A stretch of 64,000 nt of DNA from assembly GCA_013339765.2 (NCBI GenBank), contig CM023448.1:332028941-332092940 (forward strand), in the 5' to 3' direction. Below the pieces are notes generated by a model, which was given only the letters and a program-made list of their open reading frames with translations, was not told the DNA's origin and did no database searches. Below, in pieces: positions 11,839 to 23,079 of this stretch. Position 1 is the stretch's first letter, and each line of letters opens with the position of its first letter. The stretch is from Haemaphysalis longicornis. Taxonomy: Eukaryota > Arthropoda > Arachnida > Ixodida > Ixodidae. Both the position numbers and the translations under genes were made by a program.

Positions 11839-12211
11839 AGATGCGGAGCATCTTATAGTCTGGGCATGTCCCGCGTCGGCGTCCGACTCACACTGCGCAT
11901 GCGCAACTCTCCTCCTTCCCTCTCTCCCCCAGCTGCGCGATACTCCCGCCACTTCTTCTCTCGTACCAGCTGCGTGCACTTCGCTTTCGCTTTCCCCGCG
12001 TTCTCGCTTCTGCTTTCGCGGCGCATGCTCGGCGCTTGCGCATCTCTCCTCCTCTCGTCTCCTCTCCTTCAACCTTGAATGTAAATCGGGTAGCGCGCTG
12101 CGGGCGTTCAGTTCAGCGCTTGCTGCGGTTGACTCCACTTCACTCAGTTCTTCCGATGAAGTTCTACGAACACAACAGAAACACAACGGAACCCCGAGAT
12201 GCTCCGCATCT
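11839..12211. mobile_element. TIR element with self-complementary ends
   Basis: AGATGCGGAGCATCT (11839-11853) is exactly inverted at 12197-12211. Each 15-bp end is itself a hairpin: AGATGC, a 3-base loop, GCATCT. The interior (373 bp in all) is C/T-rich and open on both strands but has no protein motif. No transposase; a non-autonomous DNA element is inferred. No clear target duplication. Confidence 0.6.
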
Positions 12212-12214
12212 ACT

Positions 12215-13500
12215 CAGCGTTCCCTTCGGGAAGACGGGGCTAATTTTGTCCGTGCCGCTCCCCGCCACTCCTCCTCGCCGCTGCCGCTGCTGCTGGAGCG
12301 GCGGTCCGGCGGTAGCTCGTACATGTGAGACGGGTGGCTTTCCCGCATGACCTGAAACTGAAGATGGGGGATGGACGCACAACTCTGCTCCCCTAGGGGA
12401 GCTATTTCCGAGAACTCTAGCTGAAATGCTGAAGTTACAGGGGCTGCAATACCGTTGAAGTGACGGAACTAACTCGAAAAGAGTGAAAGAAGACTGCAAT
12501 GAACGTGTTGGTGAAAGGGATGGTTGGGGGTAGGGAGGGTTTTTTTCTTACCTTTTTTTACGGCGAAGCTGTCTCTGCCTTAGGCAAAGCGCCCGTCAGC
12601 GAGCGGAAAGCCCTCCAAGGCATGCAATGCGCATGCGCGAAACAAATCGAGTGGCTCCAAGCCATAAAAGGAAAGGGAACGTCATGGTCTCTCCTCGCGG
12701 CGAAGTGTGCCATGGCCGCGTGTTTGTGAGGTAGTTGGCGGGCCACAACGTGAAGGAAACACTCACGCAGAGGATCTCGCGTTGGTACGACCAGAGTTCC
12801 TCAATGCTTTGCTGGTCACGAAACTCCAGCCGCAGTTTCATAAAAGGGACAAAAGCTGCCGCTAGGGTCGCCGCTGTCGGCGCGGGGGCATTCTGTGCCC
12901 GCGCAACCCGTGCGCATAGTGCTCCGCTGAAGCTGCTGCCCGTTCGACGCAGTTGCTGATAGTGCATAAAAAATTCCGGTAAATATTCTGCTTTCAATCA
13001 TATTTAGCTTGACATTTAATGTGGTTGCTGCATTCCCGCGCGAAAAAAATTATACGCTTATATTTGCAAGATATCAACGCTTCGATGGAGCCAGTCGTGC
13101 TTGCGCAGCAATTATGAGTGTACGTGTTGTTCCAGCAGTTTTTTTTTGTCTCTTGCAAGGCAGCGTAACATTGCGCCTTGTTTAAGCGAAGGTTATTTAA
13201 TTGGTCTTGGCACACTGGCGAAGCCTCAGATTTAGAAACTCGCAAGTATGATCCGCGCAGAGAGTCCTGCAGTGCGCCGATCGCGCGATCGAGTTATATG
13301 CAATCCGACCGCCTACGCCACCGGTGTTTGCCGGGGCTGTGGTACCAAACAAAAACTGTGGTTGATTCCCCTGTCATAGGAATCGGTAAAACACGAAAGT
13401 GAAATGTGCGGCGAAATCTGCAGCTGAGCATGACTTGCGGGTCGGCGGCTGTCTTGTGGGTGTGCTTGGCGAGCGACGTCCTGTTGGTGTGTCGCTTCGG
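12215..13500. other. Unassigned DNA
   Basis: GC-rich with overlapping ORFs on both strands and no recognisable domain. CGATCGCGCGATCG at 13278-13291 is a perfect 14-bp palindrome. A GGCGAAGC hairpin core lies at 12562 and one at 13217. Confidence 0.35.
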
Positions 13501-13507
13501 GAAAGGT

Positions 13508-13775
13508 GTACTGGCATCATTTCCGTGACGGATATGACGTCAGTGAAATCTCGCGGTATCGCGGCATAAAACACTTTCCTGATAAAATATAAAACCCGAA
13601 AACGAACAGCCCTAAGTATACTAAAGGTTGCTTCGCCGCAAGAAGATCCTGTGTGCAGGCGTGCACCCTTTACAGGCCGCTTGCTTCCTTACTGGCGTCA
13701 CTTCCGTGACGGATGTGAAGTAAGCGAAATCTTCGTGCATCCGTGAATAAAACACTTTCGTGTTAAAATAAGGCT
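13508..13775 (+). repeat. Two imperfect direct repeats of about 85 bp
   Basis: ACTGGCATCATTTCCGTGAC at 13510 and ACTGGCGTCACTTCCGTGAC at 13691 start two similar blocks that continue with GATATGACGTCAGTGAAATC / GATGTGAAGTAAGCGAAATC and end in ATAAAACACTTTC. Spacing is about 181 bp. Nothing coding lies between. Confidence 0.6.
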
Positions 13776-13799
13776 CTACATTTTCCGTGTTTATAGTTT

Positions 13800-15955
13800 A
13801 TTGAGGTGTACTTAAGTCCTGTGCGCTTATCGCATAGAGCTTCGGCAAAATTACAAAGCGCAAGCGATGAAGCTTTTATCTCGTGAATGCAGGCTCATCT
13901 CTAAGATTCTAATCCAGCTTAACTTCGAGTTCGCTGCTGTCTTGTATTAATTTTCATGAAACTTTTACAGGGTAATGTTACATAGGCACTGCACTAGCAC
14001 AAGTGCTTGCTATTGTGCAGCCACTCAAGGTCATTCGGTTGGGTCCAACTGCCGAGTGCGTTGCGCTCCCAGAAATGTTCCACCCTCTGGGGCGAATCCC
14101 ACCACCACTTTGATGTTGCATGTTTCATATTTAACAGGGCGTTTTGCTCCGACCGACTATATTCGCAAGGCGTAGTGCAATGAAGACAGCACCGGGGACA
14201 CTTTGTATACTGAAACGCAGCCGTGTTTCAGCGTCTCCAATCAAAATAAATACGCACTCATATCCATGACGGTGATGCCCCGGCCCCACCACCGATTTAT
14301 TCAGTAAACTATTTAACATGGGTCGAAATACCCAAATCTTATCAAGCTAAGGAGTCAGTAATGCCAGGAAGGGCATATTTCAGTGCATATTGTCACGTAG
14401 TCAAGGACGATGGAGTGTTCTTAAAACAATACGGTTTATTGGAGAAGACTTGTTTTCCGCAATAACCTATAAAATCACGAAGAGCAGACAGCCCGACGAT
14501 GTCAGGTAGTCAAGGAGAGCTTAGGGAGCGAACATGTGCTCCGAAATAAGCTAGGAAAGCACAAATGTCGAAGAACAGTCAGCAAAGTGACTGGCACAGA
14601 CTCGCTTTGGCGACTTGAGTGCCGCAAAGTTTGCTCTGCCTTCTCTCGTGTGGGAATGCTTTGAGATAAGAAGTCTTTGAGATAAGAAGAGTGAGATATG
14701 AAGTCTGGGTTAATGACCACAAGGCTACATCTTTTTCCTTATCAAAGAAGACTGCCGGGCGTCGCTTACGGCAGAAGTAGTAAATTCGCGCTCAGCTCGA
14801 AACACTAGATAAGTCAGCAGGGCACGGTCATGCAGTAACAATTAGGTAAACAAGTTCAAGTCTCGCACCGCGGCAAATTTTCGCGAACATGACACGACAA
14901 ACATACTGTAAACAAAGTAAGAATACAAAGTATATGAAGGCACTTCAAAAAACAGCAAGCTACGATCACTAATGCAGCATTGAAAAGCTGTGTACAAGGC
15001 CAACACATGAAGGTAACAGACTACTCAAAACCAGGCAAGCTTGAAGCACAATTAAAAAATCGTCGCTCCAAATGGCGTTTGTGTCATCAAAACGCTTTTC
15101 ACAGGCACGGACATGTGAGTCAAAAGAAAAGCCGCCGGATTAGGGTCTCGGTATCGCACGTTTCCACTGCTCGCGCTTATCGGCGTCACTTGATAAACAA
15201 AACGAGACATTTTTTCTGGCCTCTCTGTAGCCGAAGCGACATCCCGGTACGCATTGTCTTGGGCATTTCCGCGCAGTTTCCCCGCACAATATGACCAAAG
15301 GCGTCACATCGACTAATTATATGGAACTGGAAAACAACCTGCCGATGCAGCCGGATTCCGTGGCAGCCTAGCTCCATCGACGCAGCGCGCAGGTCTCGCC
15401 TGCCCCCACTATGCTCCCAGCGCCACCCCGGGGCTGCTTCGGTGACATTGTAAACCCTCCTATAGCGTTGCAGCGGAGTTTCGTGAGCAGAAAAGCTTTG
15501 AAGAAGGACTCTGGTACCACAAACGTCACCACGAGCAGCAGCGGGAATGCAACCATCGCCGTCGCGCCGATCCGGTTGCTCGGTAAGCATAACGGGGCCG
15601 TGACACCGAGAGCAAGGGCCAACCGCACGGCGATCCGACGGCGCAGGAGGAAGAGCGGGCTCGTGACGCCGGGCGCAAAAGACGCGACGAGAGTCAGCCA
15701 AAAAAAAAAAAAAAAAATTCGACTAAAATGGGATGTCAATAAAGTCGGGTCGCGTCATCAATATAGCTTCACTGGTGAACCGCAATAACAAAGTGGAATG
15801 GCCAGTGACTTTTTAAAGCGAAGCTGTTTATGGCTCTGGTTCTGTGATATTCTCTTGTCCGTCAAAAAGTGGGCGCGTGCAGAAACTCAGCCCCGAATTT
15901 GATGAGAAAGACGGAGGCGTTCCATAACGCGAGGCATTCGTGTGTTTGTTTGTTT
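13800..15955. other. Unassigned DNA
   Basis: No gene recognised. Overlapping frames on opposite strands at 15186-15788 cross a 17-A run at 15700 and lack family motifs. AAAGCGAAGCT at 15816 is a small hairpin core like those at ends of other elements here. Confidence 0.35.
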
Positions 15956-15958
15956 TTC

Positions 15959-15974
15959 AAGTGCGAATGCACTT
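15959..15974. repeat. Hairpin AAGTGC-GAAT-GCACTT
   Basis: Six-bp arms with a GAAT loop, directly before a GGC-repeat tract (16002-16037). It resembles the hairpin-type ends of the 11.84-kb element; the other end of such an element was not found. Confidence 0.45.
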
Positions 15975-16076
15975 TATAAGCGACCCCAAACCTTCCACCG
16001 CCGGCGGCGGCGGCGGCGTCGGCGGCGGCGGCGTCCGCAGTCCTCCTCTCTATATATAAAAAAAAAAAACAGCATC

Positions 16077-16147
16077 CGGCGCCAGGTTTCGATCTGAGGA
16101 CTTTGCGGCCGCAGCGCGACGCTCTACCGACTAAGCCACGGAGGCGA
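16077..16147 (-). tRNA. tRNA-like sequence (pseudo), next to A-run
   Basis: The minus strand reads GCCTCCGTGGCTTAGTCGGT..., with an A-box-like TGGCTTAGTCGGTAGAGC, an anticodon-arm-like TCGCG/CGCAA pair around CTGCGGC, and a B-box-like AGATCGAAAC near the end. The acceptor ends pair poorly (GCCTCCG against CCGGCGC). A 12-A run follows on the + strand side at 16059. More likely a tRNA-derived repeat head than a working tRNA. Confidence 0.4.
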
Positions 16148-16149
16148 CG

Positions 16150-17740
16150 CTGATATCAGTGTTAGTAACGCGCCTTATATCTTTAACGCATTCAAACTAC
16201 GTCGTCAGCGGCCTGCGTTGGCGACTCAGCGGCGTTATAGCGGCTTGATAACTGCGTGGTGTACACGTGATACTACAAACCCGATGGAAGAGATGGAAGA
16301 GAAGGCGGCGAGGCGGTGGGCTGCGGGGGCCGAGCGCAAGCGCCGCAAGCGGGCCGACAACCGTGCATTCGTACTTTCACATTCTCCCCCTCGGGGAAAT
16401 GCGGGGGAATTTTTTTGTTTGTTTGTGTGCTGTTATTTGGCTCCGCACTTGCTTTAACCTGGCAAGTTGCCTTTCTCTATTTTGCATTTCACTTGTCTTC
16501 GGTCGCCGTTATGGGAGTCCGAGTGTAGTCCGCCCTCCCTGACGCCGGGGACGTCGAAAATTTCCAAGGTGCGGAACATGCAGTCTCTGCTTATAAGGTG
16601 CCGCGCCCCTATTCTCGACCACGAACAGATACATCTAACCTGGAATTTCTAACCATTTACGGAGTTTAATGACGTCAAGGAACGGCTAGTCGCAGCCCGA
16701 CTTCCGTCGAAAGTTCACACCTTTGTTCAAAATTCCTTGTGTCACCTCAGCTTCGCTGGTCATCCACCTTCCAGTCCAGAATATTTTTAATTGCGTGCTC
16801 CATGTACATACATCACCTATCCCGTAATAGTTCTTTTCAGCGAAAGCTTTACTTCCCATCAAGGTTTTACTATCAAGGTTTTACTATTTATATCTACGCA
16901 TCGACCAAGAGGATTGGTGTAGTGGAGAGCAGCAATTTATTTCCTCTACCTAGAGATCAATATCGGGAAGTAAAACTCGTACGCACCGCCATTCCCACTT
17001 TTCTCCTTCTTGAAGGTGTTTTAGAGCGAAAGCTCTGCTACGCTACATCTTTCAATGTCGTTCATCATGTCGCAAGTGACCTTGAGCCGCCGGCGTGCAA
17101 GCTGTACCTTCTTCGCTGCTGCAACACCACATGAGCAGGGGAGGGTTAAACGGCTGATTCGCCTGCGCTTCATCGCTCAGCGATGGCTGGGCCGTACGTG
17201 CGCACGCTTCGGCGCAAGCGAAGCTCGTGATTAGGCGATGGCTGCTTCTCCGGCGCTTGGTCCCTCAGTCTCGCCATCGATGGTGCACCGGATGGGCTGT
17301 CTGTGGGTGCCCTTCAGTGCAAGCGAAAGTGCATGGCAAGCTACTCAAGCCAAGGCAAACTTTCACGAAACACCGTGGGCACAGTCTTTGCTTTCGCTCG
17401 TGACAACTAGGTTCAGAATTGGTAAACCTAAGCCACTATTAAGTGCAGACCACTTTAGGGGCTCGCCTTGTCGTCGTAGCTCGCTCGCTGGACCCAAGTG
17501 TATAGGAGGTTCCGCTTGCGGTTTTCATGACCTTGAGACCTCCTCCTGTACTATGTACCCATGTCATGTTGGTTGCAATAAAACTCATTTTCAATTCAAT
17601 TTTTAATTCGATTCAAGTAGAACCACACGGCGTTCCGTCGTAGCGGCTGTCGTCGCGGCGTAATCCAGTGGCTTCGAAAGCCAAGCGGTTTATAGAGTCA
17701 TAAGCGTTCTAAACTCGTGAACCGCTGGCGCTTGTCATAC
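16150..17740. other. Unassigned DNA with small hairpin
   Basis: No supported gene. AGAGCGAAAGCTCT at about 17022 is a hairpin of AGAGC arms. ORFs such as 16739-17134 and 17238-17606 show no domain. AATAAA occurs at 17577. Confidence 0.35.
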
Positions 17741-17744
17741 ATCT

Positions 17745-18806
17745 TCCGGTTGTTTAGCGCAAAGAAAACTGTAGGTACACCCTGCAGCAAAACAAGCCGG
17801 GGCACGCGAGCGCGTGGCAAATGCATCTCCACGACATCTGACGTCGCACTTCTGGTGTTGAGACATCCATGTGCGCGTGCGCGTCCAACCACGCTCACTG
17901 CCCTGTCTTTTCTTTCACTCCAAGCAGCCAAGCCACCGCCGAGCTGGAGCGGCGGGCTGCGCGCCCGCCGCTCCTTTACTCCGGCCGTGGCCAAGCTCAT
18001 CACATTCAGCGCAGGGCCATAGGTGTCACTTTCTTCGCCAGCATGCGTCGATCGCACACGCTTCGGTGGTGAAGTGTGCGTTGCTCGCTCTGCCCCGATC
18101 TAACAGATAACACGTCTTACCCGTCTCGGTGACGATCTTGAGCCACATATATCCCATCGCGTCTTCGTATTTTTTGCCTAAAACATGCAGTTGGTTGGTA
18201 ACTATAAATGAGCACACCAGCAAGGAAAAAAATTGAGGCGAAAAGATTGCTTGCATAAGCTGTGATAAGTCGTCTTGCATAAGTTCTCAATCAGGTATTG
18301 AAAAAAGAAAGTGCGAGTGGAGACCGGCGTGGTCGTGGGTTTGTCAAAAAAGAACAAAAATAGTAATAGGTTGCAATACGCGTTCAACTGGTTGACACAG
18401 ACACATGACAAAAGTTTCGCGTTTAGACAGCGAAACAAACGCTATCGCCCTTAAAACTATGATATCAAAATCTTGTTGCAATACGTCCGTCATCAGAGCC
18501 AGGCAGACAGAGCAAAGCAGGCTTCAACCTCACCGTTCGCCGCCGAAGAATGTGCCAGCGAGACGCGCTGAGCATAAAAAGTGACTCCTAGCGCCAATTG
18601 CTCAGTGTTATCAGCTTTGCCGCTTGAAGCGAAAGAAAAGACAGAGTTGGTATACAGGGGTTGGACGCGCACGCGCACATCGCTGTCTCGCCACCAGAAG
18701 TGCAACGTCAGATGTCGCAGCGAGGCATTTTGCCACGCGCTCGCGTGCCCCGGCTTATTTTGACGCCGGGTGTACACTTGAAGCAAAATATACGTAATTA
18801 ACCGGC
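17745..18806. mobile_element. Foldback element with 300-340-bp inverted arms
   Basis: The left arm (17745-18095) and right arm (18505-18806) are inverted copies. Shared blocks in order include GCCGGGGCACGCGAGCGCGT, CGACATCTGACGT, CTTCTGGTG, GTGCGCGTGCGCGTCCAAC and TGTCTTTTCTTTC. The 410-bp centre is single copy. No transposase is visible. This may be a long-TIR DNA element or two opposite copies of one repeat. Confidence 0.6.
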
Positions 18807-19036
18807 TGCACCCGCGTTCATTTAGTTAGGAACGCTCGTTGGGTTGGTTTGTACTATAGTAAGCGAAAAAAAGTGGCAGTGCAACCCCAGCAAGTGCGGG
18901 AGGAAAAGCAAGCACAAAAAGAACAGAACTCCCGCTGGCGCAGTTTCAGGTAGGGAGCGCGCGAGCACTGCGAAGGCGGGAAATTTGATTTGCATTGGGT
19001 GGCAAGCGGACAACGTCGCTCTCTCATGATTCGCCC

Positions 19037-19231
19037 CGAGGTCGCGGGTTCGATTCCCGTCCGCGGCGGCCGCTTTTCTGATGGAGGCGAAAAGCAAAAA
19101 CGCCCGTGTGTACGAGATTTCGGCGCACGATAAAGATCCCCAGGTGGTCAAAATTAATCCGGAGCCCTCCACTACGGCGCGCCTCATCGCGTGCGTTGCG
19201 TCGGCGCGTTAAACCCCACAATCAATCAAAA
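19037..19231 (+). repeat. tRNA-derived SINE, 5'-truncated, 13-bp TSD
   Basis: Flanked by TCATGATTCGCCC at 19024-19036 and 19232-19244, identical. The body starts at CGAGGTCGCGGGTTCGATTC, so it keeps a B box but no A box, and ends in ACCCCACAATCAATCAAAA. TSD plus truncated head indicates insertion by a LINE machinery. Confidence 0.9.
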
Positions 19232-19498
19232 TCATGATTCGCCCATTATGGCGAATCACTTCTCTGCACTTCCGACAGCTTGAGGGGAATGGCTTTAATT
19301 TCTTTTCTTCAAAAATCACTTGCAAAAACAAACCCCAGAAGAAAGGGAGAACAATTCCTATATTAAAAGAATATTGTGTAAATATTTTTTTTCTAGCCAT
19401 TGCGTGGAAAAGAAAACGGCCCAGCTTTCCTCTTATGTTCTAATTCCGGCATCGGTCCAGTTCACGTGAGAGTTTTCTGGTTGCCTTGTTACCCTTGC

Positions 19499-19545
19499 GC
19501 TATAAAAGAAGCGCATAGTTGACAACTACTGCTTTACGAGAGGGT
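19499..19545 (+). promoter_or_regulatory. TATA-box-like core promoter
   Basis: GCTATAAAAGAAGCGC at 19499-19514, with AGTTGACAACT about 20 bp downstream. No ORF follows that I recognise. It may be the promoter of an LTR or of an unseen gene; the evidence is the TATA element alone. Confidence 0.25.
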
Positions 19546-19859
19546 ATTGTGATGTAGAGAAAAGACAACTTCTTTTCCTCTTCGGTAGGTCTTACGTTCA
19601 GCAATTCTTGTTTGGAGCTGTTGGCTTCGATCACGGCTCTAGCGGAAATGCCGGATATGAGCATGCATGAAATTTAATCAAATTTAACCTCGCATGTACC
19701 TTCCACAAAACTCGAAAACACTGCAGCATTTATTTCAGCACGTTTTGTATACCCCTTGGAAAGGTTCAGACTGCTTGTTCGTGTTTCTTTGCATAAAGCA
19801 CGATGCACCAGCCTCGAGGAATCACGCATCTAACGAGCTCTACCTGCCCTGCTGCTGCA

Positions 19860-20060
19860 CTTAAAGATAACTCTGTGGTTCAGGATCACCACAATGCAGT
19901 CGACTTACCTATCTATGCAGCCAACAATGAAATTTCGGAGAATCACGATGTCCAACATACCATTTCACTCAAAAGTTTGGTCTGTGCTAAGACATCACAT
20001 GACGCTCTGAATTGCGCTGTACCAAATCACGCATCCTATTTTAACATCAGAGCTGTTTAA
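19860..20060 (+). repeat. Dispersed repeat, copy 2 (partner at 7.44 kb)
   Basis: Starts with CTGTGGTTCAGGATCACCAC and continues with TATGCAGCCAACAATGAAAT, the body shared with the minus strand of 7620-7703. The two copies are truncated at opposite ends. The open frame over it is not recognised. Confidence 0.5.
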
Positions 20061-20064
20061 GATT

Positions 20065-22415
20065 AAGCTTTGTCCCTTTGCGTTAGAAAAAAGAATGTAA
20101 AGGGGGAAAAGCTCCCACGAGGTGCCCGGCATGACCTTCGCGCAGTGGCTTTAGCAAAAAAATACCGAGCGCCCGGTGTCGTCCAGGCTTGCGCGTGGGC
20201 TTGCACCACGTGGGGAGCTTCGGCGTGGCGGACCCCTGTGGTCGCTACACGGCACGCCTGCTGAACCCTGTTGGGAGCTGTAGCACGCAGGCAGAAGACC
20301 ACGGTAGAGTGCCGCCCAACCTCGCAAAAAAAGACTTAAACGTATACGTTTTCCCAGTCCAGTCCAGTCCCCCCCCCCCCCCCTTGTAGAGTCAGAGGCC
20401 GTTGTGTTGCCCACATGACGTTTTTGGTCGGTTGGGCTTGAGAATTCCGGGTGGAGTCGTTGAGACGGGGAAGCCCTAAGTGGGTCGGAGGGAGGCGACC
20501 TAAGTGGGCTTGACTCGGTCGGCGGCGACGACGTCTTGGCGGCCGTTAATGTCGAGCGTGACAGCCTTGGGTTGCCACTCGCCGTACGAGGAACGTGCAT
20601 AGACTTGCTCTTTCGGTTCACTCTCTCCTGGGGTCCTCTTTCAGTGGGGAGAAGCTAGGTCGACCCTCAGCTCTGCGTTTCTGCAGCCTTGCACCACTAG
20701 TGCAAGCTGCGTCAATTTTTTTGAGTCAAACGATATGGACGTTGCTGTAACACTTTCGCAGTTTTCGTTCTTCGCACTGCTCTTGCCATGTTCATGGGGA
20801 CAGAGAACTTGCTGAAACATCGCAAGCCCCCTCCCCTCTTCTCCCCGCCATAAAAAAAAAAAAGTGTATATTTTGCCGCGGAAGCGGTCTATGGCGGACT
20901 TAGCTATTCTATCGCCGTCGGAAACCCCGAAAGCCTGGCGTTGACAATCGCGCGATCGATCCCTCTGTTCTGTAAAAACCGGTATCGCAACTGTGTCAGA
21001 ACCAAGAGCAAAAGGTAGACGGCGCCATTCTTAAGTGTTGACATTCATAAAACTTTCAACAAGCCGACTTGAAAATCACGTGATCCCTCACTCAGTGTTG
21101 GCAAAGCCGGTATCGTAACTACGTTAGAAAAACAGCCATCAAGGCTTGGCTAGACGCGCTCGTCGGCAACACGCTGTAGAGTACAACCGCATAATCGTTT
21201 TCCAGATTACCTTAATTGCACTCCCCTAAGAGAGATAGAGGGATAAAAATGAAAATGACAGCGAGGTATTTATGGCTATTATGGAATCGTCCTGATGGTA
21301 GTGCTAAGCAGTAGTAGCTAGTTGTAGTCGGTACGCGAAGAAAAGAAGCGCAGTAATTGCGTTAGCTCATTTCAGCGTCTGACATTCAACACGTCAATCA
21401 GTGTCAAGCATTTCCTATAGCCATTTCGCTTCCGGAATCCAGCATTTGTATATGGAAGAATGGTGGCATTTTTTCCTGTTCTCGAGCATTATCGTTAGGC
21501 TCATCTCAACTACTCACAAAAATATGCAAGAATAAGGACGACTTTCGGGGCTGCGAACAGTAAAGTGTTCATGATATCACCACTCATACAGAAAATCACA
21601 CGGCACGAGAAGTTTTCAAGAGAACACGCGTCGTGACACAATAGCTCGATCCGAAGCGCACACAGACGCCTCTTAGAGCTGTCCACAGAAAAAAAAAGCC
21701 AAAAATAAGAAGTAATCTGCGCAAACAACGCGCGGGTTTCGAAGCTAGAAGCGACAATACATTCCGCAGCGCGCACCCACGCCGATGCTCAGCAGGTGTT
21801 TCTCCCGAACACCCCTACTCGCATGATGAAGCGCAGCCCACACCAGCAACGCAGTTTCAGGCTCCGCGGAGCCGGCTCTCACGCCAAGCGTAACGAGGAA
21901 AAGGTTTTAACCGAAACAATCCCCACGTTTTTTTTCCCCCCACTTCAGGTAGTCCCAAGCCAGGGTGCGAGCCACGCTTCCCGGGCCAAGCTGCACAACG
22001 CGCGCCACAATGCGCTTCGGAACAGCTTTGGCTCGCAGCGTGCAAAGATTTCAAACCACGAACGCGCAGAATCAACCAAGCCAGTCGGGTGCACTGCTGG
22101 CTGCGGCGCGCGGGTTATTCGGGGCATCCGCGACGCCTTCGCTCCCACGAAGCATACAAACGCGAACGGCGGCGCCTCGCCAAGTTTAGAGTTCGATCCG
22201 CACGTGAGACCGCATCCGCACTGCGTAGCAGGCTGCCTCCCAGCATACTGACGTCCTTCGGCGCCAGCGGGGAACCGCCCGAACGCGCCCTACTTGGTCG
22301 GCGACAGTGAATCGGTCTCGCGGCGATCCTTTTTGCTCCGCAGTCCGAAGCCTCGTAACTTTACCCCCGTACGCTATCTCTCTTACTCTCATACGTAGAC
22401 GACTTAATCAAAGTC
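20065..22415. other. Unassigned DNA with poly-C tract
   Basis: A run of about 17 C lies at 20369-20385. The GT-rich segment 20390-20650 has no LTR partner in the window. No supported gene apart from the weak exon candidate at 22010. Confidence 0.35.
22010..22189 (+). CDS. Weak candidate: short ORF with presequence-like start
   Basis: The ATG at 22010 in GCCACAATGC opens a 59-codon frame beginning MRFGTALARSVQRFQTTNAQ. Arg, Ser, Thr and Leu with no acidic residue resemble a mitochondrial targeting peptide. A longer in-frame start exists at 21968. A tract of T and C ending in CACTTCAG lies at 21931-21953 and could be a splice acceptor. There is no domain and no homologue that I recognise; in GC-rich DNA such frames occur by chance. 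Confidence 0.15.
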   Translation: MRFGTALARSVQRFQTTNAQNQPSQSGALLAAARGLFGASATPSLPRSIQTRTAAPRQV

Positions 22416-22884
22416 CCTTAAGGGGCCATGCAGACAAAACACAAGTTTGGTTCATTCGAAAGACTGCCTCGTGAGAATCATACTGACACCCCTTTTAACG
22501 TAAACTTCGATCAAATAAGCTATATAATTAGAAAAAAAATGGAATGGCCATGCGACCCACTAGCTCATTTCGCGCAACAGAACCTATGATGTCATATGCC
22601 CAGCTGTGCGATTGGCTGAGGCTGGCAAAAGCAAACGCAATTTAGGAAGAGCTTATAAGCTTGCCGAACGATCGAGCTATTTGCGCTTATATGTAATGCT
22701 TATTCATTTTACAGCAGTAAGAATGGGGGGGTAAACAATGAAAGTTACGAAAATACACGTAAACATAGAAGTACAGATACGCACTGCTGTTGGTACTGGG
22801 CGCATTATGCTTGTTTTAGCTGCACAGCAGTCCGCCGCTTTGGAGTTGTCTTACACGACACTGGCCGATTGGCGTAAGCGAAGT

Positions 22885-22917
22885 TGTCTCACGTGACCCT
22901 GTTTGTCACGTGAGACA
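22885..22917. repeat. 13-bp inverted repeat around CACGTG
   Basis: TGTCTCACGTGAC, a 7-base spacer, then its exact reverse complement. It lies inside MITE copy B; copy A has a decayed version near 6118-6150. Confidence 0.8.
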
Positions 22918-23079
22918 CCCCATGTTTCCCGAAGCGATTGCTTTCTAGCGTAACAAAAGCAAGCCAGGTCCAAATACGGTCAAAAACTAAGCAACGGTGG
23001 GCCATGGTCCTCGGCTGAGTATGGTAGCGCCACCTGGGTGGACTGACGGTAAGCAAGGCTGCAGAGTTATAATCGATCC

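Noticed and set aside
15186..15788. Overlapping ORFs of 171, 123 and 125 codons
   Set aside because: They are on opposite strands over the same bases and cross an A17 run; no domain.
20150..20640. Possible LTR near the poly-C tract
   Set aside because: No second copy, no TG...CA pair and no primer site found.
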